Below are positions 55,790 to 64,000 of a stretch of DNA of 64,000 bases, in pieces. Every line of letters begins with the position of its first letter. Within the stretch, counting starts at the first letter, position 1. The DNA is from Terrirhizobium terrae (lineage in GTDB: Bacteria > Pseudomonadota > Alphaproteobacteria > Rhizobiales > Rhizobiaceae). The notes beneath the pieces are model-generated. The model saw nothing but the letters and a program-made list of their open reading frames with translations, ran no database searches and was not told the origin of the DNA. Location of the stretch: contig NZ_CP104992.1 of the NCBI RefSeq assembly GCF_030323265.1, forward strand, positions 3,943,501-4,007,500. Reading direction: 5' to 3'. A program made the translations under genes and the position numbers.

Positions 55790-56629
55790 TCAGACGAAGG
55801 CAAAACGCAGCGCATAGTCGGCGCTCTCGCCCGGCTTCAGCCATTCCAGCTCGCCGCCTTCCTTGAGCTCCTTGCGGCTCGCCAGCCGGTGGGAAACCGG
55901 CTCGATGCCGAGCACGTGGGCGGGCGCCGCCTGGTTGCGCCAGATCTGCAGATAGGGCAGCCCGTCCGTCTTGAACCGGACCTTCAGCGTCGATCCGCCG
56001 AGTGCCGCGATCGGGCCTAGAGCCACTTCCGCCCATTCCTTGCCCTCTTCCTTCGCCGGCACGCAGAACACGCTGCCCGGATCGGGACCGAATCCCCAGG
56101 GCATCTGCCCGCCCTCCAGCATCCGGCCGGAAAGATGCACGGCATCGTCGAACAGCCAGGCGCCGACATTCATGTGATACATATGCACCCGCGCCATCGG
56201 CCGGTCGCCGGTATTGGTCACCCTGTCCTGCAGGCAGACCTCGCCGGTCGTGTTGTCGATGCGCCAATGGCGTTCGAGGACAGCGCTGCCGCCATCGGCC
56301 GTCGCGACCTTCACCTTCGCCCGACATTCGGCATCCTCGCCCTGGGCATCCCAGAACTGGATCTCGGCCGGATGCGACGAGAAGGACCCGTGCAGCGGAA
56401 ACTTTCGGCCATTGCTCTTGCCGTCGATCAGGTCCGGATGGCGGATGTGATCGGGGCCACAGGTGAACAGGAAACCCTCCAGCGAATGATCTATCCGCGG
56501 ATCACCATCGTCCGGTATCGCCCTGCCCGGCGCGATGTCGATATTGTTGACGAAGCAGCTTCCGATATCGAGCACCGAGCTTTCGTCCAGCATAAGCCGT
56601 GGCCCCAAAGCGGCGGAGAAGGTCTTCAT
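55790..56629 (-). CDS. DUF4432/aldose-epimerase-like protein
   Basis: The 279-residue protein has the beta-sandwich pattern of galactose mutarotase relatives: GLEGFLFTCGPDHI-like, NGRKFPLHGSFSSHPAE, MARVHMYHMNVGAWLF and GIEPVSHRLASRKEL. The His in PLHGS and in YHMN and the Glu in GIEPVSH fit the usual binding site. DUF4432 proteins have no settled function; a sugar or sugar-acid isomerising role is inferred from the fold. It is preceded by a 190-bp region diverging from the L,D-transpeptidase gene. Confidence 0.8.
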   Translation of the reverse strand: MKTFSAALGPRLMLDESSVLDIGSCFVNNIDIAPGRAIPDDGDPRIDHSLEGFLFTCGPDHIRHPDLIDGKSNGRKFPLHGSFSSHPAEIQFWDAQGEDAECRAKVKVATADGGSAVLERHWRIDNTTGEVCLQDRVTNTGDRPMARVHMYHMNVGAWLFDDAVHLSGRMLEGGQMPWGFGPDPGSVFCVPAKEEGKEWAEVALGPIAALGGSTLKVRFKTDGLPYLQIWRNQAAPAHVLGIEPVSHRLASRKELKEGGELEWLKPGESADYALRFAFV

Positions 56630-56819
56630 CGGTATTTCCTCCTGGTGCTCACCCGGGCGTTACCAAAGGTGAGCGGAATTTAATGATTCATTCATTGCAA
56701 GCTGAGATTTTTCCATACAAGCGTCAAATTTAACTTGTCAGTCATCGCAGACAGCAAACGGGAACCAGAAAGCCCCATTCCCGATTACCTGAATGTGCAA
56801 CATTATAATCGGTGGAATC

Positions 56820-58229
56820 GTGAAGCGCTCGCTCCTTTTCAGTATCAGCCTGTCTGTCCTTGCGGCATCCCTCAGCCAGTCCCCGGCCTCGGCGCAATCG
56901 CGCTATTACGGCTACGAGGAAGGACCGATGCTCGTCGCACCTGACGGCGCTATCCTCGATTATGTTCCCAATGGTGGCGGAATTTCCATCACGCGCGACC
57001 GAGCCGGGCAGCGCGTCTATGTCGACAGCTATGGCAATGTCATCGCGACCGAAATGCACCGCGACGGCTATCGTGGCGGCAATAACGGCTATCCGCCGCC
57101 GCCCGGCTATCGCAACAATCGCCGCGACCAGGCCCGTTACGACGACCAGAGCGGATACGGCTATCGCGACTACCGCCAGTACCGCCCCGGCGATCCGACA
57201 GAGCCCGGCGCAACGACCGGCTCGATCGGCCGACAGGATCAGGTCACGCGCATGCCGCTCGACCAGCAGGAACTGCCGGGTGTCGACCAGGGCTATCCGG
57301 AAGAGGCATCGCTTGAGCCGAACCCGAGCCTGCCGCCGGCCGAGCAACTGCACCCAAACAAGCCGGTCGCCACGGTGACGAACAAGCCGCAGGCTGAAAT
57401 CGCGGCCCTCCAGGTCTTTCTGGATCGCGAAGGCATTTCGCCAGGCGTCATCGACGGCCGTCTCGGTGACAACGTCAACAAGGCGATCGCTGCCTGGCAG
57501 GAAATGACGGGCGAGACGCTGGATCCGAACAATTCCGAAGAGATAATGCAGCGCCTGACCTATTCCGGCGGCCTGCCGATCGTCGACTACACGATCACGC
57601 CGGCCGATGCCGCGGGTCCCTATGTCGCGTCGATCCCGGAAGACTATGCCCACAAAGCGGCCCTGCCGGCCATGTCGTTTACCTCGGTCACCGAAAAGCT
57701 GGCCGAACAGTTCCACATGGACGAGAACTACCTGAAGTCGCTCAATCCGAATGCCGACTTCTCCATTCCCGGCACGATCATCAAGGTCGTCAACCCGGCG
57801 CAGCCGAAGAAGGGCGAAGTGACGCGTATCGTCGCCGACAAGGCGCGCAAGCAGGTCTTCGCTTACGGCGCCGACAACAATCTCATTGCCGCCTATCCGG
57901 CGACAATCGGCTCGTCCGACACGCCGTCGCCGAGCGGCGACCACACGGTCCAGCGCATCGCGCTCGATCCCGGCTACACCTACAATCCGAAGATCAATTT
58001 CACCCAGGGTGAGAACAAGGAAATCCTGCAGATCCCGCCAGGCCCGAACGGCCCGGTCGGCACCGTCTGGATCGCCCTGTCGAAGCCGACCTACGGCATC
58101 CACGGCACGCCGGAACCGTCCAAGATCGGCAAGACCAACAGCCACGGCTGCGTGCGCCTGACCAACTGGGATGCGACCGAGCTTGCCAAGATGGTCAAGC
58201 CGGGCACGACGGTGGAGTTTGTTGAGTAA
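56820..58229 (+). CDS. L,D-transpeptidase with peptidoglycan-binding domain (ErfK/YbiS/YnhG)
   Basis: The enzyme forms 3-3 crosslinks or attaches proteins to peptidoglycan. The 469-residue precursor has a signal peptide (MKRSLLFSISLSVLAASLSQ then SPASA) if started at GTG 56820; an ATG at 56793 is possible. A Tyr/Gly/Arg-rich low-complexity region (about 25-120), a PG_binding_1 domain (about 190-245, LQVFLDREGISPGVIDGRLG), a LysM-like segment (280-325) and the YkuD domain follow. The domain holds HGTPEPSKIG and the active-site SHGCVRLTNWD with its Cys. Rhizobiales rely heavily on L,D-crosslinks at the growth pole. Confidence 0.9.
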   Translation: MKRSLLFSISLSVLAASLSQSPASAQSRYYGYEEGPMLVAPDGAILDYVPNGGGISITRDRAGQRVYVDSYGNVIATEMHRDGYRGGNNGYPPPPGYRNNRRDQARYDDQSGYGYRDYRQYRPGDPTEPGATTGSIGRQDQVTRMPLDQQELPGVDQGYPEEASLEPNPSLPPAEQLHPNKPVATVTNKPQAEIAALQVFLDREGISPGVIDGRLGDNVNKAIAAWQEMTGETLDPNNSEEIMQRLTYSGGLPIVDYTITPADAAGPYVASIPEDYAHKAALPAMSFTSVTEKLAEQFHMDENYLKSLNPNADFSIPGTIIKVVNPAQPKKGEVTRIVADKARKQVFAYGADNNLIAAYPATIGSSDTPSPSGDHTVQRIALDPGYTYNPKINFTQGENKEILQIPPGPNGPVGTVWIALSKPTYGIHGTPEPSKIGKTNSHGCVRLTNWDATELAKMVKPGTTVEFVE

Positions 58230-58310
58230 GGACTGGAAGCCCCTTCGAGGCTTAGGAAAATTGCCGGCTATCACTGGACGTTCTGCTCCCGATAAGCCGC
58301 AAAGGCCAAA

Positions 58311-58402
58311 TGCCGTCATCCTCGCCCTTGTGGCGAGGATCTAATCACGCCGAATAAAATCACGACGTCGCAGATCCTCGGGACAAGCCCGAGGATGACG
58401 GC
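58311..58402. repeat. Dispersed intergenic repeat, copy 2
   Basis: Same 90-bp palindromic element as at 47942-48031, identical over both ends (TCATCCTCGCCCTTGTGGCG and CGCAGATCCTCGGGAC) and differing in the middle 25 bases. It lies between converging genes, a typical place for such elements. Confidence 0.75.
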
Positions 58403-58452
58403 GGACGTGTAGCCTCCCGAGCCATTTCTCAAAGACTTCTTCGCAACAGCGA

Positions 58453-59166
58453 TCAGATGCCGCGGCCAAGACCGATGAGCCGGGACACCGCCGAGCGCGT
58501 CACCTTGACCGGCATCAGGCTGAGCACTTCCTGGGCGAACTGGCGGGCATTGTCGCGTGCCTTGTCGACATTGCTGACCCTAGCCGGGTCCATGCTGTGC
58601 AGCGTGCCGCCGGTCTCGAACAGCTCCTTGAACGCGATGCGTTCGCCGATCGGCGTCGCCAGAACATGAACGCCCTTGGAGGCGAGCAGGCCCTTGATCG
58701 CCACGATCGCCTTCGTCGTCACCATCGAGGTGACGCGGGTGAGAACGACGGAATGGGCGATGTCGAGCCGTCCCTTATCCTTCATCAGCGCCAGGAGATC
58801 GAGGATCTGCGCCGCACCCCTGGCATCCATGGCAGAACCCTGGACCGGGATGAAGACATGGTCGGAAAGTCCGAGCGCGGTGGTGACCAGCGCGTCACGG
58901 GCGCCGGCGAGGTCGATGATGAAATAGTCGGTCTGCGACGCCATCTCGCGCAGGTGACACTGCAGCGATGCGATGGTGATTTCCGAAACGACTTCGATAT
59001 TGCGGACCTTGCCCGAGGCCTCCTGCCATTGGCTGATCCAGCGCTGCGGGTCGGCATCGATGATGGTGATGCGAAAGCCCTCATGGGCGAGCTCGGTGGC
59101 CAGCAGAAGTGCGGCTGTCGTCTTGCCGGCGCCGCCCTTGGCATTGGCGAAAGAGATTACGGGCAT
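58453..59166 (-). CDS. ParA/MinD-family ATPase
   Basis: The 237-residue protein starts PVISFANAKGGAGKTTAALL with the deviant Walker A KGGAGKTT. ITIIDADPQRW (Walker A'), DYFIIDLAGARDALV (Walker B) and VVLTRV follow. The full ParA fold is present but there is no N-terminal helix-turn-helix of plasmid ParA, and no parB is next to it. Orphan ParA-like ATPases in alphaproteobacteria place division, chemotaxis or polar factors. The start at 59166 puts the P-loop at the N-terminus; longer starts have no support. A CtrA-type box lies 86-103 bp upstream. Confidence 0.88.
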   Translation of the reverse strand: MPVISFANAKGGAGKTTAALLLATELAHEGFRITIIDADPQRWISQWQEASGKVRNIEVVSEITIASLQCHLREMASQTDYFIIDLAGARDALVTTALGLSDHVFIPVQGSAMDARGAAQILDLLALMKDKGRLDIAHSVVLTRVTSMVTTKAIVAIKGLLASKGVHVLATPIGERIAFKELFETGGTLHSMDPARVSNVDKARDNARQFAQEVLSLMPVKVTRSAVSRLIGLGRGI

Positions 59167-59251
59167 TTTCCATCCTCGAAAGGTGACGAGCCGCATCGCT
59201 CTCCAGAATCCCCGAAGCATGGGGCCGTTAGATCGCATCCTTTCCAATCAT

Positions 59252-59269
59252 GGTTAACGAATGATTAAT
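59252..59269 (-). promoter_or_regulatory. CtrA box upstream of the ParA-like gene
   Basis: On the minus strand the site reads ATTAATCATTCGTTAACC, an exact TTAA-N7-TTAACC match to the CtrA consensus. It points toward the ParA-like gene, 86 bp before its start. CtrA is the cell cycle master regulator of alphaproteobacteria. Confidence 0.6.
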
Positions 59270-59319
59270 TTCAGCATCTGCGAATATCATCGAGAAGAAC
59301 TCGTCCCTCACAGTTGAAC

Positions 59320-59352
59320 GAAGAAAGGCGGCCGCGCGTGCAGCCGCCTCCT
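59320..59352 (-). terminator. Terminator after the permease gene
   Basis: GGCGGC-TGCACGCGC-GGCCGCC stem on the minus strand followed by TTTCTTC, about 20 bp past the permease stop. Confidence 0.6.
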
Positions 59353-59372
59353 TTGCGAAACGACTCGGGCGA

Positions 59373-60872
59373 TCAAGCCAGCGCAGCGGCCTCCTTGTGT
59401 TCCATGGCGAATTCCTCTTCCGGGGAGAGAATTAGCCTGTGGCGGCCGACGATCGCGAAATAGGCGATCGCGACGGCAAACCAGACGACGACCCAGACCA
59501 CGCCCTTGAAGAAGTTCGGATCCTGGATCTGGTAGAGCAGCGTCACGACGGCGATGATGATCGTCAGCACCGCCCCCGGAATGCCGAGCGGCGAGCGGAA
59601 CGGCCGCTCGATATTCGGCAGTTTCTTGCGCAGGATGATGAAGGAGATCGCCTGCATGATGTAGGAGAACATCGCCCCGAACACGGCCATGTTGAGCAGC
59701 ACCGCACCGATCACCGTACCGCCTTGCTCCGCGCCGAGCGCGAACCAGATGACCAGCATGACGGCAAGACCGACCGCCGCCCCAGCCATCATCGCCACAT
59801 AGGGCGTCTTGTAGACCGGATGCGTGACCGACAGAGCCGTCGGGAAGTAGCCGGCACGCGACAGCGAATAGATCTGCCGGCCCTGGGCATAAAGGATCGT
59901 GTGGAAGCTGGCGATCAGGCCCGTCAGCGCCACGAGGCCGAGGATGACAACGCCGCTGTCACCATAGACCGCCTTGAAGCCGTCCAGCAGCGGCTCCAGC
60001 GCCGAACCGAGATGGAAGGCGCCGACACCCGGCAGCGACGGGTTGAGCAGCACGATCATGAAGGCCGAGATCATCAGGGTGATGATGCCGAGGATGATGC
60101 CCTTCGGCATGTCGCGCTTGGGATCGACCGATTCTTCGGCCGCAAGCGGCAGCTGTTCGATCGCGAGGAACAGCCAGACGGCAAAGGGCAGCGTCGCGAG
60201 CACGCCGGAGAAACCGAAGGGGAACCAGTCGCCATTGCCTTCCGGCAGTTCGATCGCCGCACCATCGGGACCGACGCCGATATTCAGCGCCCAGCGGGAA
60301 AAATCCATGTTCGGGATCGCGCTGATCCAGAAGAACACCAGAACCGCCAGCGAAATCAGCGTAATCACCAGCGTCACCTTGAACGACAGTTCCAGGCCGA
60401 AGACGTTGAGCGCCAGGAAGACCGCGTAGAACAGGATCCACAGAAGCGGCGAATAGGCCGGATCGAGCCCGAGGATCGAGTTCACATAGGCGGTGATGAA
60501 GGTGACGATGACGGCGGGCGTCAGCACGTATTCGACGTTTTCGCAAAGGCCGGTGAGGAACCCTCCCCACGGGCCCATCGCGGTGCGCGCAAAGGAATAG
60601 GCCGCACCCGTATGCGGCAATGCCGGGCTCATCTCGGCGATCGAGAAGGTCAGCCCGAGATACATGATGGCGATGATGATGCCGGCAACCAGCATGCCGC
60701 CCCAGCCGCCGGTGGCGAAGCCGAAATTCCAGCCGGAAAAATGACCCGAGATGACCGCGCCGACGCCGAGCGCCCAGAGCGACCAGACACCGGCGTAACG
60801 CGACAGTCCGCGCTTGTCGAAATAGGAGGCGTCGGCCTTCTTGTAGCTGACGCCGGCAGATGAACTTTCCAT
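59373..60872 (-). CDS. APC family amino acid/ethanolamine permease
   Basis: A 499-residue permease with about 12 helices. LWALGVGAVISGHFSGWNFG and GGWGGMLVAGIIIAIMYLGL at the start, AEMSPALPHTGAAYSFARTAMGPWGGF and EQLPLAAEESVDPKRDMPKG in the middle are close to what I know of ethanolamine permeases (EutP/Eat, TIGR00908). No ethanolamine ammonia-lyase genes are in the window, so other amines remain possible. The start at 60872 has AGAAGGGG upstream. Confidence 0.83.
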   Translation of the reverse strand: MESSSAGVSYKKADASYFDKRGLSRYAGVWSLWALGVGAVISGHFSGWNFGFATGGWGGMLVAGIIIAIMYLGLTFSIAEMSPALPHTGAAYSFARTAMGPWGGFLTGLCENVEYVLTPAVIVTFITAYVNSILGLDPAYSPLLWILFYAVFLALNVFGLELSFKVTLVITLISLAVLVFFWISAIPNMDFSRWALNIGVGPDGAAIELPEGNGDWFPFGFSGVLATLPFAVWLFLAIEQLPLAAEESVDPKRDMPKGIILGIITLMISAFMIVLLNPSLPGVGAFHLGSALEPLLDGFKAVYGDSGVVILGLVALTGLIASFHTILYAQGRQIYSLSRAGYFPTALSVTHPVYKTPYVAMMAGAAVGLAVMLVIWFALGAEQGGTVIGAVLLNMAVFGAMFSYIMQAISFIILRKKLPNIERPFRSPLGIPGAVLTIIIAVVTLLYQIQDPNFFKGVVWVVVWFAVAIAYFAIVGRHRLILSPEEEFAMEHKEAAALA

Positions 60873-61401
60873 TCCCCTTCTCCTGCTCAAAGCAACGGGC
60901 TCCGGCCCCAACGGCCGGATATGCCCTGTCCTCTTCGCGCCGGCCCGATATTTCGGTGCCGGCACTGACACAGCTTTGACGCTCCCAAGGGGATCTATTT
61001 CTTACGCAGTCCCTGATCGGGTTGCAGTAGCGGACGGTCGCGATCCCTCGCCCGGCCGATTATAATTCGCTCTTCTTTCAAGGGCTCAGCATGAAAGCAG
61101 TCGTGAAAAGAAGATCGGTAGAAATAAAATAAAAGTTGCAGCAGAGAATTCTTCACTTTGTGCGCGTCGTCAAACGAAACTTCGCTTTTCCCTTGGCTGA
61201 ATTGCGCCTTCCCTGTCCTTCCCGCGACGTCTGGCCCCGGTTATCCACAGGCCACGGCATCCGGCAATCAAGGCATCGCGAAAAAGTGCTTTCAAAGCGG
61301 GGGCTTATAGGAAGATGATCGGCGCCGGGCCTGTCACATACAGTTCACGAAACGGCTCTACGAGTCGCCGCCGACACGACAAAACCCTCAGGAGGACACC
61401 C
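60873..61401. other. Long intergenic region between the permease and the ABC importer
   Basis: About 530 bp between divergent genes with no credible coding frame. It should hold both promoters. Small inverted repeats such as CCGGCCCCAACGGCCGG (60903) are present, but nothing that I can assign. Confidence 0.4.
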
Positions 61402-62505
61402 GTGCTCAAGAACGCCCATCGCCTGCTCTCGCTGACGACTGCCGCAGTCGTTGCTTCCACCTCCTTCGCCTTTGCCGAGCCGAGCGCCGAGCTGATCGCC
61501 GCCGCCAAGAAGGAAGGCTCGCTCACCACCATCGCCCTGCCCCACAGCTGGTGCGGTTACGGCGACATCATTGCCGGCTTCAAGGCCAAGTACGGCATCG
61601 AAGTCAACGAACTGAACCCGGACGCAAGCTCGGGCGACGAAATCGAAGCCATCAAGGCCAACAAGGGCAATACCGGCCCGCAGGCGCCTGACGTCATCGA
61701 CGTCGGCCTGTCCTTCGGCCCGTCCTCCAAGGCTGAAAAGCTGATCCAGCCCTACAAGGTCTCCACCTGGGATTCGATCCCGGACGACGCCAAGGATGCT
61801 GAAGGCTACTGGTACGGCGACTATTACGGCGTTCTCTCCTTCATCGTGAACACCGACATCGTCAAGGAAGTGCCGAAGGACTGGAAGGACCTGACCAAGT
61901 CCGACTATGCCAACTCGGTTGCTCTTGCCGGTGACCCGCGCGGTTCCAACCAGGCTGTTCAGGCCGTCTACGCCGCAGGCCTCGCCGCCGGCGAAACCGA
62001 CGCGACCAAGGCTGGCGAAGCCGGCCTGAAGCTGTTCTCGGAAATCAACAAGGCCGGCAACTTTGTTCCAGTCATCGGCAAGTCCGCTTCGCTCGCTCAG
62101 GGCTCCACCCCGATCGTCGTCGCCTGGGACTATAACGGTCTCTCCTGGCGCGATACGCTGAAGGGCAACCCGCCGCTCGAAGTCGTCGTTCCGGAATCGG
62201 GCGTCGTCGCCGGCGTCTACGTCCAGGCGATCTCTGCCTTCGCTCCGCACCCGAACGCTGCCAAGCTGTGGATGGAATATCTCTATTCCGACGAAGGCCA
62301 GCTCGGCTACCTGAAGGGCTATTGCCACCCGATCCGCTTCAACGATCTTGCCAAGAACAACAAGATCCCGAAGGAAATGCTCGACGCCCTGCCGCCGGCA
62401 GCCGCCTATGAGAAGGCGAAGTTCCCGACGCTCGAAGAGCAGGACAAGGGCAAGACCGCCATCACCACCAACTGGGACAAGGTCGTCGGCGCCAACGTCC
62501 AGTAA
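61402..62505 (+). CDS. ABC transporter periplasmic substrate-binding protein (family 1/6)
   Basis: A GTG start at 61402 follows AGGAGGACACCC. The 367-residue precursor has a signal peptide (residues 1-24, ending SFAFA) and a type II binding fold: LIAAAKKEGSLTTIALPH (typical of AfuA/PotD-like proteins), FKAKYGIEVNELNPDASSGDEI, PDVIDVGLSF, NTDIVKEVPKDWKDL and AKLWMEYLYSDEGQLGYLKG. Relatives bind ferric iron, polyamines, thiamine or phosphonates; the ligand cannot be fixed from sequence. It heads an importer operon, but a hairpin follows before the permeases. Confidence 0.87.
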   Translation: MLKNAHRLLSLTTAAVVASTSFAFAEPSAELIAAAKKEGSLTTIALPHSWCGYGDIIAGFKAKYGIEVNELNPDASSGDEIEAIKANKGNTGPQAPDVIDVGLSFGPSSKAEKLIQPYKVSTWDSIPDDAKDAEGYWYGDYYGVLSFIVNTDIVKEVPKDWKDLTKSDYANSVALAGDPRGSNQAVQAVYAAGLAAGETDATKAGEAGLKLFSEINKAGNFVPVIGKSASLAQGSTPIVVAWDYNGLSWRDTLKGNPPLEVVVPESGVVAGVYVQAISAFAPHPNAAKLWMEYLYSDEGQLGYLKGYCHPIRFNDLAKNNKIPKEMLDALPPAAAYEKAKFPTLEEQDKGKTAITTNWDKVVGANVQ

Positions 62506-62527
62506 GCTAGTTAAGCAATGCATTCAG

Positions 62528-62557
62528 CCTCCCCGTCTTTATAGGCGGGGAGGTTTT
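62528..62557 (+). terminator. Intra-operon hairpin (attenuating terminator)
   Basis: CCTCCCCG-TCTTTATAGG-CGGGGAGG followed by TTTTCC between the binding-protein and permease genes. Partial termination here would give more binding protein than permease, as in many ABC operons. Confidence 0.7.
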
Positions 62558-62582
62558 CCTCCTCGGACAGAAACCCGGCTTC

Positions 62583-63458
62583 ATGAGCACAGCATCCTCG
62601 TCCTTCATCGACAGACGTACCGTCATCGATTGGCTCGGCATCGCGCCGTTCATGATCTTCGCGCTGATGTTTCTGCTCGTGCCGACGCTCTATCTCGTCA
62701 CCGGCGCCTTCTTTACGCCGGAGGGTGATTTCACCTTCAAGAATATCGGCGACCTGTTCACGCCGACCATCCTTTCGGCCTACTGGATCTCGATCAAGGT
62801 GTCCTTCGCCTCCTCGCTCGGTGGCGCGCTGATCGGCTTCTTTCTCGCCTGGGCAATCGTGCTCGGCGGTCTGCCCTCCTGGATCCGCTCCGGCCTCCTG
62901 ACTTTTTCCGGCGTCGCCTCGAACTTTGCCGGCGTGCCGCTCGCCTTCGCCTTCATCGCCACGCTCGGCCGCACCGGCCTCGTCACCGTCTTCCTGCGCG
63001 ACTGGTTCGGCTTCAATCTCTATTCGACCGGCTTCAACCTTCTCTCCTTCTTCGGCCTGACCATCACCTACATGTTCTTCCAGATCCCGCTGATGGTGCT
63101 GATCCTGACACCCGCGCTGGACGGCCTGAAGAAGGAATGGCGCGAAGCCTCCGAAATTCTCGGCGCGTCGACCTGGCAATACTGGCGCATGGTGGCGATG
63201 CCGATCCTGTGGCCAAGCCTGCTCGGCACCAGCCTGCTGCTCTTCGCCAATGCCTTCGGCGCCATCGCCACGGCCTATGCGCTGACCGGCGCCTCGCTCA
63301 ACATCGTGCCGATCCTGCTCTATGCGCAGATCCGCGGCGACGTGCTGCACAATCCGAACCTCGGCTACGCGCTGGCGCTCGGCATGATCGTCATTACCGG
63401 CATCTCCAACATCCTCTACATCTGGCTGCGCATGCGCGCCGAACGCTGGCAGAAGTGA
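62583..63458 (+). CDS. ABC transporter permease, first subunit
   Basis: A 291-residue inner membrane protein with six hydrophobic helices, FMIFALMFLLVPTLYLVTGAFF first. The EAA loop that contacts the ATPase is EWREASEILGASTWQYWRMVAMPILWP (EAA---G pattern) near residue 205. It resembles PotB/AfuB-type permeases. The next permease starts 10 bp later. Confidence 0.9.
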   Translation: MSTASSSFIDRRTVIDWLGIAPFMIFALMFLLVPTLYLVTGAFFTPEGDFTFKNIGDLFTPTILSAYWISIKVSFASSLGGALIGFFLAWAIVLGGLPSWIRSGLLTFSGVASNFAGVPLAFAFIATLGRTGLVTVFLRDWFGFNLYSTGFNLLSFFGLTITYMFFQIPLMVLILTPALDGLKKEWREASEILGASTWQYWRMVAMPILWPSLLGTSLLLFANAFGAIATAYALTGASLNIVPILLYAQIRGDVLHNPNLGYALALGMIVITGISNILYIWLRMRAERWQK

Positions 63459-63468
63459 GGGCGCGCCC

Positions 63469-64000
63469 ATGAAGATGACCAAGTTCTTCGCCTGGCTCGC
63501 CATCGCCGTCGGCGTCATCTACTTCTTCGTGCCGCTGCTCGGCACGTTCGAATTCTCGCTGCGCATGCGCCGCGGCGAATATTCCTTCGACTCTTACGGC
63601 TCGGTCTTCTCCGACATCCAGTTCCAGCAGACTTTCGGTTTCTCGGTGCTGATGGCGCTGCTCACCATCGTCTTCGGCATGCTTCTCGTCGTGCCGACCG
63701 CCTATTGGGTGCGCCTGCGCCTGCCGCAGATGCGCCCGGTGATGGAATTCATCACCCTGATGCCGCTGGTCATCCCGGCGATCGTCATCGTTTTCGGCTA
63801 TCTGCGCCTCTATAACTCGTCGTCCTACATCCCGTTCACCGGCTCGATCTTCGGCACGAACGTGCTGCTGGTCATGTCCTACATCACCCTGTCGCTGCCC
63901 TATATGTACCGCTCGGTGGACACGGCGATGCGCACGATCGACGTCCGCACCCTGACGGAAGCCGCCGAAATCCTCGGCGCCAAATGGCCGACCATCCTGT
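63469..64000 (+). CDS. ABC transporter permease, second subunit (partial)
   Basis: The first 177 codons, cut by the window end. The N-terminal helix FFAWLAIAVGVIYFFVPLLG is followed by a periplasmic loop (MRRGEYSFDSYGSVFSDIQF) and more helices. The EAA loop has begun at the edge (TLTEAAEILGAKWPTIL). PotC-like partner of the preceding permease; an ATPase gene is expected beyond the window. Confidence 0.88.
   Translation, partial: MKMTKFFAWLAIAVGVIYFFVPLLGTFEFSLRMRRGEYSFDSYGSVFSDIQFQQTFGFSVLMALLTIVFGMLLVVPTAYWVRLRLPQMRPVMEFITLMPLVIPAIVIVFGYLRLYNSSSYIPFTGSIFGTNVLLVMSYITLSLPYMYRSVDTAMRTIDVRTLTEAAEILGAKWPTIL

Overview
The window looks like chromosomal DNA of a Rhizobiaceae alphaproteobacterium (Rhizobium/Agrobacterium/Neorhizobium type). 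Base composition is GC-rich. Reading backwards on the minus strand it carries the division and cell wall (dcw) cluster in rhizobial order: rsmH, ftsL, ftsI, murE, murF, mraY, murD, ftsW, murG, murC, murB, ddl, ftsQ, ftsA, ftsZ, lpxC, bamD, recN, ligA. Other pointers are the long FtsZ linker, an alpha-type RNase P RNA, betaine-lipid genes btaA/btaB, a CtrA-type box, CcrM-type GANTC sites and rhizobial intergenic mosaic repeats. No transposase, phage gene, CRISPR array, rRNA or tRNA was seen.

Layout. 1-1.9 kb: the start of a DnaQ-like exonuclease gene, a Phd/VapC-type toxin-antitoxin pair and a GNAT acetyltransferase. 1.9-13.9 kb: ligA, (cytochrome b561 on the plus strand), recN, bamD, lpxC, ftsZ, ftsA, ftsQ, ddl. 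14-16 kb: an MHS-type MFS transporter on the opposite strand and two tiny membrane genes that trail murB. 16-29.5 kb: murB to rsmH. 29.9-30.3 kb: rnpB. 30.4-34 kb: a FAD oxidase, a lytic transglycosylase, AmpD and a TerB-DnaJ protein. 34.4-38.9 kb: PPi-type phosphofructokinase, a membrane protein, a lipoprotein transglycosylase and a class C beta-lactamase-fold protein. 39-40.2 kb: repeats and a hairpin-rich non-coding stretch. 40.2-45.8 kb: btaA, btaB, GH25 lysozyme, MltB-type transglycosylase, EamA transporter and a 25-residue membrane protein. 45.9-49.8 kb: metF, an ArsR-methyltransferase fusion with a 20-bp palindromic operator, and ettA. 49.8-56.6 kb: lysophospholipase-like hydrolase, an EamA/CaiB/TPP-enzyme operon, RidA, a TIGR01244 protein and a DUF4432 protein. 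56.8-64 kb: L,D-transpeptidase, ParA-like ATPase with a CtrA box, ethanolamine-type permease, and an ABC importer that runs off the end.

Themes. Most of the window builds, remodels or recycles the cell envelope: lipid II synthesis and export, divisome assembly, lipid A commitment (LpxC), outer-membrane protein insertion (BamD), peptidoglycan hydrolases and L,D-crosslinking, and a phosphorus-free membrane lipid.

The main caution is that the sequence carries 21 apparent single-base frame breaks, many in essential genes, so they are almost certainly sequencing errors. They fall into two classes. Eleven are one-base losses, nearly all in short homopolymers. Ten are one-base gains, and in every one of these removing the extra base restores the hexamer CGAATC/GATTCG, which contains the GANTC site methylated by CcrM. 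This looks like an imprint of the methylome left in a long-read assembly. Gene boundaries below are given as repaired spans.
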